Of a stretch of 64,000 bases of DNA, positions 52,778 to 61,123 are shown piece by piece (position 1 is the first letter of the stretch; every line of letters starts with the position of its first letter). Under the pieces are notes generated by a model that was given only the letters and a program-made list of their open reading frames with translations, did no database searches and was not told the DNA's origin. This DNA is from Atlantibacter subterraneus. GTDB lineage: Bacteria; Pseudomonadota; Gammaproteobacteria; Enterobacterales; Enterobacteriaceae. The stretch lies in NCBI RefSeq assembly GCF_027853245.1, contig NZ_JAPTZM010000001.1, one strand, 5' to 3'. The position numbers and the translations under genes were made by a program.

Positions 52778-52822
52778 TTTGGTTGCATAATAAAACCAAA
52801 CTATCTACAGTTAATTTAGTTT
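52778..52822. promoter_or_regulatory. Candidate HxlR operators upstream of the dehydrogenase gene
   Basis: Two adjoining inverted repeats, TTTGGTT-N9-AACCAAA (52778-52800) and AAACTA-N13-TAGTTT (52798-52822), lie 32-76 bases ahead of the dehydrogenase start. The AAACTAT word also occurs ahead of the regulator gene. Confidence 0.6.
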
Positions 52823-52853
52823 CAATATGCAACCTAATACTGAGGAATCCATT

Positions 52854-53645
52854 ATGAGCACCGCATCTTCTACGGCGTTAATTACCGGCGCATCTTCCGG
52901 TATCGGCGCGGTTTACGCCGACCGGTTGGCCGCCCAGGGCTATAACCTGATTCTGGTGGCGCGCCGCGCCGATCGGTTACAGGCTCTGGCGCAGCAGTTG
53001 ACCGAACGCTTTGCCGTCACCGTAACCCTCCTGGTGGCGGATCTCAGCGCCGAAGCGGGTATCAACGCAGTAGAAAACGAACTGCGTAACAATGAGGCTA
53101 TCACGTTGCTGGTGAACAACGCCGGTGCCGCGCATATGGCCTCGTTTCTCGACAGCAGCGCCCAGGCGCATCAGGACATTATTACCCTGAACATTACCGC
53201 CCTCACCCGCCTGTCGCTGGCAGCGCTGCCGCGTTTTAAAGCGCGTAATGCCGGGACGATAATTAATATCGCCTCGACGCTGTCCATTCACGCCCGTGGC
53301 GAAACCGCGCTGTACAGCGGCACCAAAGCCTTCGTATTAAACTTCTCGCGCGGGTTACAGGCTGAATTCGCCCAAAGCGGCGTGCGTATTCAGGTAGTAA
53401 TGCCGTCTATTACGGCAACGGAAATCTGGGGGCACTCCGGGATTGCCCATGCGCAACTCCCTGAAGGCACGGTGATGACAACCGAAGATATGGTTGATGC
53501 CGCCCTCGCCGGGCTGGCGCAAGGGGAAAACATCACCATCCCGCCGCTGCACGATATGGCGCTGTGGGAGCGGTATGAAGAGGCGCGGCTGGCCGTGTTT
53601 GGCGCGTCGCGCACCGGTGTTCCGGCACCGCGCTATGGTAAATAG
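52854..53645 (+). CDS. Short-chain dehydrogenase/reductase (SDR)
   Basis: A 263-residue cytoplasmic NAD(P)-dependent oxidoreductase of the classical SDR family. It has the cofactor motif TGASSGIGAVYADRLA, ARRAD suggesting NADPH, NNAGAAH, the catalytic serine in NIASTLS and the pair in YSGTKAF. The substrate is unknown. ATG 52854 follows GAGGA; nine in-frame codons upstream are less likely. Probably induced through the HxlR regulator next to it. Confidence 0.9.
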   Translation: MSTASSTALITGASSGIGAVYADRLAAQGYNLILVARRADRLQALAQQLTERFAVTVTLLVADLSAEAGINAVENELRNNEAITLLVNNAGAAHMASFLDSSAQAHQDIITLNITALTRLSLAALPRFKARNAGTIINIASTLSIHARGETALYSGTKAFVLNFSRGLQAEFAQSGVRIQVVMPSITATEIWGHSGIAHAQLPEGTVMTTEDMVDAALAGLAQGENITIPPLHDMALWERYEEARLAVFGASRTGVPAPRYGK

Positions 53646-53659
53646 CCGGTCAACGCACT

Positions 53660-53679
53660 GAAGGCCAGCAATGGCCTTC
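53660..53679 (+). terminator. Putative terminator after the SDR gene
   Basis: GAAGGCC (53660-53666) and GGCCTTC (53673-53679) form a 7-bp stem with a 6-base loop, 15 bases after the stop. Confidence 0.6.
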
Positions 53680-53841
53680 CGGCACTACACCTGCATATTC
53701 ATCACATGACTGTGCAATTTTTATAATCAACTGAGATCGTCCAAGAGCGCATTAAATAACAGTTGATTGCAGTTGCCAGAACCCCGCACTACCCAAATTC
53801 GCCTGAGTTCGCACAGGTGTTTTTGCCCCATCCATGCCCCA

Positions 53842-54165
53842 TCACATCACCGGCGCTTCATCATCTCTCGTTCTGTTAACGAGCCATGTCACCACGCCCA
53901 CCACCGTCACATCATCCAGCGCCTCCCCCTCGATCGCTTCCCCGTCTTCCGTGATGAACGATTTCCCCGCTATCAGTGCAAAATGGTTCCGACACGAATA
54001 GTTGATAAGCGCATATTCGCCTGATTTTGGTCGCATTGACTTATCGACAACCGCATAACCGCGCGACGTTTCAATGACGAGACAGTTAGCGTCAATGTTG
54101 CAAATCGATGCGACCGATAGCCGCGTCTCAACATAATCCTTGGCTGGTGACGGGAAACCGCTCAT
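53842..54165 (-). CDS. UmuD-like S24-family protein of prophage
   Basis: A 107-residue protein resembling UmuD and phage UmuD homologues. GFPSPAKDYVETRLS matches the UmuD segment around GFPSPAADYVE. VDKSMRPKSGEYALI aligns with the catalytic-serine region SGDSM...GD, and VTVVGVVTWLVN with the UmuD C-terminus. At the position of the catalytic lysine (EFTVKK in UmuD) the sequence is HFALIAG, so protease activity is doubtful. It is shorter than UmuD and begins close to the cleavage-site region, much like processed UmuD'. GGAGGAGG precedes ATG 54165 and a LexA box lies 20 bases further up. No umuC partner follows. Confidence 0.8.
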   Translation of the reverse strand: MSGFPSPAKDYVETRLSVASICNIDANCLVIETSRGYAVVDKSMRPKSGEYALINYSCRNHFALIAGKSFITEDGEAIEGEALDDVTVVGVVTWLVNRTRDDEAPVM

Positions 54166-54184
54166 GATGACCTCCTCCGATTAA

Positions 54185-54204
54185 TACTGTATACACATAC
54201 AGTA
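54185..54204. promoter_or_regulatory. LexA (SOS) box
   Basis: TACTGTATACACATACAGTA is a near-perfect LexA operator (CTG-N10-CAG with flanking TA on both sides), directly upstream of the UmuD-like gene, which should therefore be SOS-induced. Confidence 0.95.
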
Positions 54205-54259
54205 GTTTTTAACCAGAGGGAGATCAACGTGGCGCGGCCTATTAATTATCTACACCGAA

Positions 54260-56251
54260 TTACTTCGCTCGATATGTCAGCCCTTCAAGGGAGAGTAGGG
54301 CGGCGTCCGCTCCGGCGATGATCACCAGGCTTCCTGTTCCATTCCCGTTATCCCGGACCTCCAGTGTCGCAGTAGCCGCCCCGGTTCCGGTCGCTACGTG
54401 ATGTCGTGATTGTCCGGCAGGGGCGTTGGGCAGGAGGCAGATCAGGGTATTGGCAGCAGTCGTTCCGCTTTTTATTGTCCCGGACAATAATGCATAGCCA
54501 TCCGTTGTAAGCGTTGTGGTAGGTGCATTGTATGGTGCCCCATAATTAACCCATGATGACCCCAGGGCTAGCGCTGTTGGTACGCCAGTCCATTTTCCCC
54601 ACGCTATAGCGCCGATCGGAGAACTACGACGCGCAACGCGGGATGTTGCCTGATCGTAAACCTCCTGAACAACAAGGCCATCAGCTTGCCGGCGTGTAAT
54701 ACAAATACCGGAGAAAGGAAAGCCATTTACAATGTTAGCCTGATTCCATGTTTCGTAAGCATCAAATGCCAGATCCCGCGGCGGCGTGCTATCTGTAACG
54801 CTCGATACATGAAGAGGTAGGTTTGCCCAGCTGTTTAAGGAAAATCCTTTTAGCATCGTAGGGCTAAAACATTCAGCAAATAATTGACCGTAAATCCATA
54901 TATTACGCTCGGAAACGGGATGGATCGCCACTCCTGGCTTTGTATCTTGCCACGGTTCATCCATGTCATTACCGGCAGCCTTACGTGAATCGGGAAGAAG
55001 TCCGTAAGCATCAAAATAAACACATTTATGTTTACGGGCGGCGGCAACATATATCCCGCGTATGGTCTCGTACCATTCTTCATCGCGAAAGTATTGTGGG
55101 TCATTTGTGGAATTAGGACCGATAAGGATAATTGAAAGATATTCAAACCCTCCCCACTGGTGGTTCCTAACCTCTGTTAACTTTGCGTCCATCGCCTCCA
55201 TAAAGTTTTTATGGCGCACATCCTTCGGACCGTATGCGTCATTTACACCATATTTGATCATCAGTAATCGGGTATTGGCCCCAAGGTCTGAAAGAATATT
55301 CATATCAACAAATGATGTACTCGGCACTGCCCGGTTAAATACTCCAATATTAGGCACCCCGCAAAACTGAAACAATCGGGTCATTAGAATATCCGGTTTA
55401 TATGCGGCGGGCTCTCCATTACCACCATGCATCGTACTGTCGCCAGCCAGCACACATTTCAGCAATCCGCCAGGTGTGGCTGGGTCGGTCCGGGTCGCTT
55501 TGTAATATGCGTACAGATATTCTTTGCCAATGCAGATTTTATTTTTATCGGCGTAAGAATTGATGCGGTGGTGTCCACCAAAGTCATCAGGGATGCCAAT
55601 CATCCCCGGCCCGGTGAATTCCACGCCATACGGGTTCGTTGGCATCGCGCTTACAACATGTAGCCCATCTTCTACGTAAATTTCCCCGTTGCCGCTATAA
55701 CCGAAAGATGCGATAGCGGCATTAACCTGGGCCAGTCGGTCAGTTACGCCGTCGCCGCCATTTTTATCTGGATAAAAATCAGTTAGCGACACTATCTGTG
55801 TCATTTTGTTGTGAACGTTAGTCGCATATGAACCGGCGAACGGCTGTTTGACCACAACATTGGAATCATCGACGACAGCGCCAGAGTTTTCCTGCGCCAG
55901 CAAACTTCTTAACTGGTCAGGGTCATATTTCAAAACGTTCGGGAAATAGAATTGCTGAGCATCGTATGCGTCGGTTACTTTCATGCTGTGACCTTTTACG
56001 GTCACGAATTTAGCAATCTGCCCGTTATATACAGGATAGCCACCAGAATTAATTTTAATTGGCTGGGGTACAGGCACGTGGGTGCCGTCTTCATTTTCAA
56101 GATATACCTGAATCTGGTTTGACGCTATTGTTGGGTCTTCGTCAATTAAGCCAATATAAATATTTCCGTTGGCGGCGGCTTTAAAAGAACGAGCCAGAGT
56201 AAATAACTGGCCTGGCATCCCAATTACGATATTCGCGGCGATATCTGACAT
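54260..56251 (-). CDS. Phage tailspike with P22-type head-binding domain and SGNH hydrolase
   Basis: A 663-residue receptor-binding protein. Residues 1-110 match the P22 tailspike head-binding domain (RSFKAAANGNIYIGLIDEDP, KINSGGYPVYNG, VLKYDPDQL). The body is not the P22 endorhamnosidase but an SGNH/GDSL esterase. The nucleophile motif is LAGDSTMHGGNG (S272), block III is KYGVNDAYG (N337) and the histidine is in AIHPVSERN (H444). The usual Asp three residues before this His is Val; D436 may replace it. A beta-rich C-terminal part ends LLSLEGLTYRAK. It probably deacetylates surface polysaccharide of the host. It is the last late gene. Confidence 0.88.
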   Translation of the reverse strand: MSDIAANIVIGMPGQLFTLARSFKAAANGNIYIGLIDEDPTIASNQIQVYLENEDGTHVPVPQPIKINSGGYPVYNGQIAKFVTVKGHSMKVTDAYDAQQFYFPNVLKYDPDQLRSLLAQENSGAVVDDSNVVVKQPFAGSYATNVHNKMTQIVSLTDFYPDKNGGDGVTDRLAQVNAAIASFGYSGNGEIYVEDGLHVVSAMPTNPYGVEFTGPGMIGIPDDFGGHHRINSYADKNKICIGKEYLYAYYKATRTDPATPGGLLKCVLAGDSTMHGGNGEPAAYKPDILMTRLFQFCGVPNIGVFNRAVPSTSFVDMNILSDLGANTRLLMIKYGVNDAYGPKDVRHKNFMEAMDAKLTEVRNHQWGGFEYLSIILIGPNSTNDPQYFRDEEWYETIRGIYVAAARKHKCVYFDAYGLLPDSRKAAGNDMDEPWQDTKPGVAIHPVSERNIWIYGQLFAECFSPTMLKGFSLNSWANLPLHVSSVTDSTPPRDLAFDAYETWNQANIVNGFPFSGICITRRQADGLVVQEVYDQATSRVARRSSPIGAIAWGKWTGVPTALALGSSWVNYGAPYNAPTTTLTTDGYALLSGTIKSGTTAANTLICLLPNAPAGQSRHHVATGTGAATATLEVRDNGNGTGSLVIIAGADAALLSLEGLTYRAK

Positions 56252-56316
56252 TTATTGTGCTCCGGGCGCGAGTGTTCCCCACAGACGAGCTGCGGTAATT
56301 GTGCATAAAAAAATCC

Positions 56317-56328
56317 CGCCGATTGGCG
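56317..56328 (-). terminator. Small hairpin with T-run upstream of the tailspike gene
   Basis: CGCC-AATC-GGCG (56328-56317) on the minus strand is followed by GGATTTTTTT. It may end transcripts antisense to the moron gene before the tailspike's own promoter. Confidence 0.5.
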
Positions 56329-56397
56329 AAGATGTGATCTTTTGCTCCAGGTTGCGCTTACTTCATGGTAACTTCAGGCGCAACATAGGAGTGGATT

Positions 56398-56784
56398 ATG
56401 AAAAAATTGTGGTTAGGCCTTATCTTGATACCATTCGCTTCCTTTTCAGCTTCCATAGCAGACATGCAAAGGGAGTGTGAAAAGTTATTCGATAAGTTCC
56501 CTGATATGGCTTCATGCGTAACGAAGAAGGTTAAGGCTGATGATTTTATCTACAGCAGCCCGCAAGCCAGGACGTATGTGGCGACAGCCACTAATCTCTC
56601 AGCCAAAGTTCGACGAGGTGAGATGTACGACGATGAGGCTGCGCTGGCGCTTCAGGAGAAGTACAATCAACTAAACTCTGAATATGTTAATCAGGTTCAA
56701 AGTTCGCAAGATCCCGTTGGTACTTATTTAAAGAAACGTCTGGATAATGCGGGAAAGATTGTGGTAGACGTACATAACAAATAG
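56398..56784 (+). CDS. Small exported prophage protein (moron), function unknown
   Basis: A 128-residue protein encoded against the late genes, between gp16 and the tailspike, the place where P22 carries its immI and sieA accessory genes. A clear signal peptide (MKKLWLGLILIPFASFSAS) is followed by a helical, charged mature domain with two cysteines (RECEKLF and ASCVTKK) that could form a disulphide. There is no lipobox. GGAG lies six bases ahead of ATG 56398. I do not recognise the family. Position, strand and own ribosome site suggest a lysogenic-conversion gene acting in the periplasm. Confidence 0.75.
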   Translation: MKKLWLGLILIPFASFSASIADMQRECEKLFDKFPDMASCVTKKVKADDFIYSSPQARTYVATATNLSAKVRRGEMYDDEAALALQEKYNQLNSEYVNQVQSSQDPVGTYLKKRLDNAGKIVVDVHNK

Positions 56785-56807
56785 CCATCCGTGGCTGGGG
56801 AGATATA

Positions 56808-56879
56808 ATGCAAAGAAATTTCCTTAATCTTGCCTTTTTTATTTTTGGCCTATGCGTTGCTGTTGCGCTATTCACTTAA
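56808..56879 (+). CDS. 23-residue hydrophobic peptide downstream of the moron
   Basis: A tiny frame, ATG 56808 to TAA 56879, with GGGGAG ahead. It reads MQRNFLNLAFFIF followed by GLCVAVALFT: two charged or polar residues, then a single uninterrupted hydrophobic span. It lies 23 bases after the moron stop on the same strand and overlaps the convergent gp16 end by 12 bases. It looks like a one-pass membrane microprotein. Only its ribosome site and composition support it. Confidence 0.5.
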   Translation: MQRNFLNLAFFIFGLCVAVALFT

Positions 56880-58820
56880 TGCTTCAGACTTAGCACCCTG
56901 AGCAACAGAGTTAATAGCCCTTTCTGCCTTAGTGATTGCCTTCTCGAACGCAGTCGAACCTCTTGGTGTATTAGCCAGGCGAAGCATTGCGTTCCTCCCA
57001 GCCTCGCTTTCATACAGGCGAGCCAGAACACCATATCCTGCCCCGCCTGCTGCCACTGCCGGGTTTGTAATCGTTCCAATGCCAAGAATGAACGGTATCG
57101 CCTGCTGTCCTGTTGGGGTGGTGACGCCTGCTTGTCCCGCCCTCTTGGTGGATTCAAGATAGTTCTTCAATCCTTTCAGGTATGCAGCATCGTGGCCTTT
57201 GAAAGTGATGCCGGTATGGTTAGACATCAAATTAACGTGCCGCAGAAACTGGTCTGGCGAGCCTCCAGATTTTTCGATTGCTTTACCGATAATGCCATTA
57301 CGCATCTGAGCGCGACCAACCCTGCCTACTGAGTTATATAAGTTTTGCACCTCAGATCTGTTCTTACTGAAAAGCATGTTGTTAACAACTTCCGGCGTAA
57401 GTTCACCTTTCATCAGGACATTCTTCAGGCGCGTGTTCTGTAACTTGCTAGCCTCGTCGGCATAAACTGCATTGGCCTGTTTGTAACGCCGTAACGTGTC
57501 ATCTCCAAGGTTCTGGCCTATTGAGCTGTCAATGTCTCCTGTCATAGCCCGATAGACGCGCTGAATGGCAGCATCTGAACGATTTGGCATAACGACACGA
57601 TCACCTTTGACATCCTGACGAAACTGGCTGCGCAAATTGCTTAGTTGTTGCAAATCCACGTTGCCACTCGCCAATTCATCACGATAAGCCTGCAATTTCC
57701 CAATGGTGTCTGTGTCAGCTACTCGACCAAGTTTTTTCAGACTGGCAATTTCATCATCAATCTGCTGAATGGCCCGAGATGGCTGTATATTTACTCCTGC
57801 CATAGACGCCTGGACTTGCTCAAGCCGATTTCCTGCAGCTCGTTTGATGCCCTCAGTTTTCGCTTTAAGGCTTCCGATCACAATGGATGGATCGTACTCA
57901 CCAAAACGTGATGCGTATTCTTCAACCAGCTGGCTTCTGGCTTCCTGTTGTGCGCTACGCATGCCACTTGTACCCACGAACGGAATGTTTTCTGCCGTAG
58001 TCTGAGCCATGCGACCAACGCGGGAATTGGGTTGAAGCAAGTCAGTCGTATGCAATGGAACGTCATTGGAGTCAGCAAACTGGATCGCCTGCCGAGCCTC
58101 AGGTGATATCTCACCCCTGAGCCCACGATAAGCAGCGCCAATGCCACGGCCTACAGCGTTGATAGCACCTCCCAATACAACGCCAGCCCCAAGGTCAGTA
58201 GCTAACGCCTGAGGGTCGTTCTGCTCGCTATTTGCTGCCGCTGAACCAATAGCATTCTCAGCGAGTAAACGAGACGTACCTTGAGCCAGTCGACCCGCAA
58301 TAGAAGGAGCCTGTACGGCAGCACGCTCAGCACCTACAGGTGTAAGATATGGCAACGCCTCGGCCAGCACTTTAGCCTCAGTCGTCTGCGGAGTCAGAGT
58401 ACCAGGCTGCATACCAAAATCGCGTTCAAGCCCCTCGGTCGTTACACGTGGCGCAGGGTTGTAAGTTCCGTCTCCAATGCCTAACTGCTTGCCTGCCCAT
58501 GCCCCAGCGCTTGTTACCGCATCAGCGATTGATGCAGGAATGTTTGCGACATTCACGCCAGCCTGAAGCAATCCTCGCCCGGTTTCCGCTGCCGCATTGC
58601 CAAAATCTGACATCATCCCGCCAGGCTGTCGTTTAGGTTCTGCCGCCGCATTGTTAACAGGGTAGGCGGCATAGAATGCCTGTCGTGCCTGTTCTGCCTG
58701 TTGACCAGCCTGCGGAGCAACCACTTCATTAAAATACTGCTCCTGCGCCTGAGTTTTCTGCTCAGGAGACAAAGCTTGGTATTGCTGAGAGGCAATAACA
58801 TCTTTCCATGCCTTAGCCAT
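56868..58820 (-). CDS. P22 gp16-like DNA ejection protein
   Basis: A 650-residue internal virion protein (P22 gp16 is 609). It is rich in alanine, glutamine and glycine, with long helical stretches: QYQALSPEQKTQAQEQYFNE near the N-terminus, a hydrophobic glycine-rich part near 210-235 (LGAGVVLGGAINAVGRGIGA) and coiled-coil-like regions near 330-480. In P22 this protein is ejected with the DNA and helps it cross the inner membrane. Its start overlaps the gp20-like stop by one base. Confidence 0.8.
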   Translation of the reverse strand: MAKAWKDVIASQQYQALSPEQKTQAQEQYFNEVVAPQAGQQAEQARQAFYAAYPVNNAAAEPKRQPGGMMSDFGNAAAETGRGLLQAGVNVANIPASIADAVTSAGAWAGKQLGIGDGTYNPAPRVTTEGLERDFGMQPGTLTPQTTEAKVLAEALPYLTPVGAERAAVQAPSIAGRLAQGTSRLLAENAIGSAAANSEQNDPQALATDLGAGVVLGGAINAVGRGIGAAYRGLRGEISPEARQAIQFADSNDVPLHTTDLLQPNSRVGRMAQTTAENIPFVGTSGMRSAQQEARSQLVEEYASRFGEYDPSIVIGSLKAKTEGIKRAAGNRLEQVQASMAGVNIQPSRAIQQIDDEIASLKKLGRVADTDTIGKLQAYRDELASGNVDLQQLSNLRSQFRQDVKGDRVVMPNRSDAAIQRVYRAMTGDIDSSIGQNLGDDTLRRYKQANAVYADEASKLQNTRLKNVLMKGELTPEVVNNMLFSKNRSEVQNLYNSVGRVGRAQMRNGIIGKAIEKSGGSPDQFLRHVNLMSNHTGITFKGHDAAYLKGLKNYLESTKRAGQAGVTTPTGQQAIPFILGIGTITNPAVAAGGAGYGVLARLYESEAGRNAMLRLANTPRGSTAFEKAITKAERAINSVAQGAKSEALSE

Positions 58821-60088
58821 TAATCACCCCATAGTGAAGAGAATCCGGAGCTTTGCTTCTGCGGTTGTTGTGATGGTTGAGTGCTTCCGCCGATATTGAC
58901 GTTGTACTGCTGGTTGTAATTGTCAGTGTACTGACGGATTTCCCTGACGGATTGCTGGGTAGCTTCCGGGCTTGAGAAGTCCAGTTGCGGCATGCCCTGA
59001 AAATACATTTTGGCTTCTGCCACGGTATTGATACCACTTGCGCCCATATCGCGAGCAGCCGCAATGCCCTGATTCTGCATTTTCCCCTGAATTCTCTGAG
59101 CTGCGCTATACAACTGGCGCTGCTCTTTGCCGTTTATACGACTCCTCACATCTGCACCCACCGCCGGAGAACCAATGCCTCCTGTTACGCCGGTCATGAA
59201 ATTCAAGTCGTCGGCACTTGCGTTTTCTATGGCGCTGAGATCTTTAGCCATTGCAAAGTTTTGAGCACTGGATGCAGAGGTGGAAGGAGCGGCAATTGCG
59301 TTTGCCGGAACGCGAACCATATTTCCATCATTGTCCCGGCCTTCATAGAACGCATTGGCCCCTGCGCCATGAAGTTTTCCGCCTATTGTTACCGTCCTTC
59401 CGTCTGCAAGTTGAACTGTCCGCCCTCCGGGCCCTGCGACAATCCCGGCGCGCTGCATAGACAAGTCCTGCCCTCTCCTTGCCGTGGAGGCTGAAATATC
59501 CTGCCCCCTTGCGGTGAGAACTTCTCCAGCCTTATTACTCCGGATAGTCTCATCAATACGCTGCTGGTTTTGCTGGACGTCAACCTGTTTTTCGTAGGGT
59601 AACGTGGCTAATTGAGCGCCCTTTAGCAGTCCATCAAAACGCTGTGGATCTGACTGAAGCAACTGCATCGCCTGGTCTGTGCTCATGTTCATGGATGCCA
59701 ATGCCGGGGCGCTTTTCATGATTGCATCTTGCATCAGTTGCGGGTTACCGCTGGAGCGGGCAATGGCAATATTGTTCAACGATTTATTTACGAACTTCGC
59801 GTGCTCAGCATCCTGGACACCTATCTCCGCCTGGATGTTTTCAGCAAACTCCGGGAACTGTCGACGCAACGCCGGTAACTGCTCAGGCGTTGCATTTTGA
59901 ATAGCTTCATAAAATGCATCACGCCGCTGATTGTCTTTTTGCGTCTGGGCGTTTTTCATCTGAGATTCAATTACAGCCTGCTGTCCGACACGGTTTTGCG
60001 TTTCGAAAAGCGCTTCACGGCGAAAGTCCGGGATCATGTCGTAATAATTGATGGGGCCACCAAGCCCCTGAAGCCCCTGCAATGCCAT
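58820..60088 (-). CDS. P22 gp20-like DNA ejection protein
   Basis: A 422-residue internal virion protein (P22 gp20 is 471). It has a strongly helical, glutamine-rich N-terminal half (FETQNRVGQQAVIESQMKNA, LPALRRQFPEFAENIQAEIG) and a C-terminus rich in Gln, Ser and Pro (STQPSQQPQKQSSGFSSLWG). Assignment rests on gene order between gp7 and gp16 and on composition. One-base overlaps link it to both neighbours. Confidence 0.78.
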   Translation of the reverse strand: MALQGLQGLGGPINYYDMIPDFRREALFETQNRVGQQAVIESQMKNAQTQKDNQRRDAFYEAIQNATPEQLPALRRQFPEFAENIQAEIGVQDAEHAKFVNKSLNNIAIARSSGNPQLMQDAIMKSAPALASMNMSTDQAMQLLQSDPQRFDGLLKGAQLATLPYEKQVDVQQNQQRIDETIRSNKAGEVLTARGQDISASTARRGQDLSMQRAGIVAGPGGRTVQLADGRTVTIGGKLHGAGANAFYEGRDNDGNMVRVPANAIAAPSTSASSAQNFAMAKDLSAIENASADDLNFMTGVTGGIGSPAVGADVRSRINGKEQRQLYSAAQRIQGKMQNQGIAAARDMGASGINTVAEAKMYFQGMPQLDFSSPEATQQSVREIRQYTDNYNQQYNVNIGGSTQPSQQPQKQSSGFSSLWGD

Positions 60089-60750
60089 CAGAACAGCCCT
60101 CCCATCATTCCGCCAAACATTCCAGTAAACTGGTTAACATCAGACGCCGCGCCGTTGTTGATGCTGCTATTAGCACTGGCTGCAACCTGCCATGGCAAAG
60201 CCGCTTTCCCGGCCATGATCTGGCCTTTTTGCTGGTACATTCCTGACATTGTATTCCCCTGCCCAATCGCATAGTTACCAAGGGCATTAGCGGATTCAGC
60301 GCCAAGTCCAGACAATCCCATTAACTGTGAATACATGTTTTGCTGCTGATTAGTCATGTCAGCCAGGTAGTTCTGGCCCAGCGTCGGAGCGATAGAAGAA
60401 AGCAAGTTACCGGTTGCGGTTGATCCGAGTCCGCCGGTCGCCTCTGCCGCGTTCAGGTTCTGGTAGCGAGCCTGGTTAGCCATCATGCTGTATTCCGGAG
60501 ACGCAAAGTATTGCGCCAGCGCCTGGTTGCGATCGATAGGCTGTCCGGCGATGCCCTGCAATCCTGTTAACGCAGACTGCCCTGCTTCCTGATAAGGAGA
60601 CACCCAGTCAACGGCGTTTTGATATCCCTGGCGTGACTGGTTCATCGCCTTGTCTTGATATTTCTGCTGCTCTTTTGCCCCTTTATGGGCACCGATCCCA
60701 CCGATGACGCCAGATACCGCGTTGCCTACGCCGCTAATTGCACCGCCCAT
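60088..60750 (-). CDS. P22 gp7-like DNA ejection protein
   Basis: A 220-residue internal virion protein (P22 gp7 is 229). The glycine-rich, weakly hydrophobic N-terminus MGGAISGVGNAVSGVIGGIG is typical of ejected proteins that insert in membranes. A Gln/Asn/Met-rich body ends GMFGGMMGGLF. ATG 60750 was chosen within a longer frame because it lies 17 bases inside the gp14-like stop and gives this N-terminus. Confidence 0.78.
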   Translation of the reverse strand: MGGAISGVGNAVSGVIGGIGAHKGAKEQQKYQDKAMNQSRQGYQNAVDWVSPYQEAGQSALTGLQGIAGQPIDRNQALAQYFASPEYSMMANQARYQNLNAAEATGGLGSTATGNLLSSIAPTLGQNYLADMTNQQQNMYSQLMGLSGLGAESANALGNYAIGQGNTMSGMYQQKGQIMAGKAALPWQVAASANSSINNGAASDVNQFTGMFGGMMGGLF

Positions 60751-61123
60751 GATATTCTCCCGGCTCGCGCCACATAATAAAAAAGGCGCTTTCACGCCCG
60801 TCTATGGTTTGTAGTGTTTGTGTTGTTCGTTCACCAAAGCCCATTCGGCGAGCGTAGTTGCAGACATTTACCCGGTCAGGAAGGATGATCGCGCGTAGCC
60901 GATGATGTCCTACAAGCTTCAATATTTCAGCGCCAGCACGGCGACATTCTCTGTGCCTGCTCTTATCCATTGCCATATGGATATCCACGAATCCATCCTG
61001 CTGAACCAGAGCAAACACACAGCATTCGTCCCACACTGCGTATTCAGCACCCGGATCGACCCAGTTATCCACACCCCAGCGGCGCATTAGTTGCGAGCCG
61101 GTTTCGCTATCAACAAGTTTCAT
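60734..61123 (-). CDS. P22 gp14-like protein
   Basis: A 129-residue protein between the needle and gp7 genes, the place of gp14 in P22. It contains VWDECCVFALVQQDGFVDIHMA, ILKLVGHHRLRAIILPDRV and NYARRMGFGERT, a pattern like a GNAT acetyltransferase fold (the final part resembles the AcCoA-side 'A..lGF' motif), as noted for some podovirus gp14 proteins. ATG 61123 shares its A with the gp26 stop (TGATG). It is shorter than P22 gp14 (172). Confidence 0.7.
   Translation of the reverse strand: MKLVDSETGSQLMRRWGVDNWVDPGAEYAVWDECCVFALVQQDGFVDIHMAMDKSRHRECRRAGAEILKLVGHHRLRAIILPDRVNVCNYARRMGFGERTTQTLQTIDGRESAFFIMWREPGEYHGRCN

Noticed and set aside
53646..53841. An att core or tRNA end at the prophage border
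   Set aside because: No tRNA-like cloverleaf or 3' tRNA end is visible, and only one prophage end is in the window, so a direct repeat cannot be tested.
54230..54330. A short GTG-started plus-strand frame beside the LexA box, preceded by GAGGGAG
   Set aside because: It runs only about 31 codons, into the antisense of the tailspike end, and gives a basic peptide with no recognisable family. It may be a remnant but cannot be supported.
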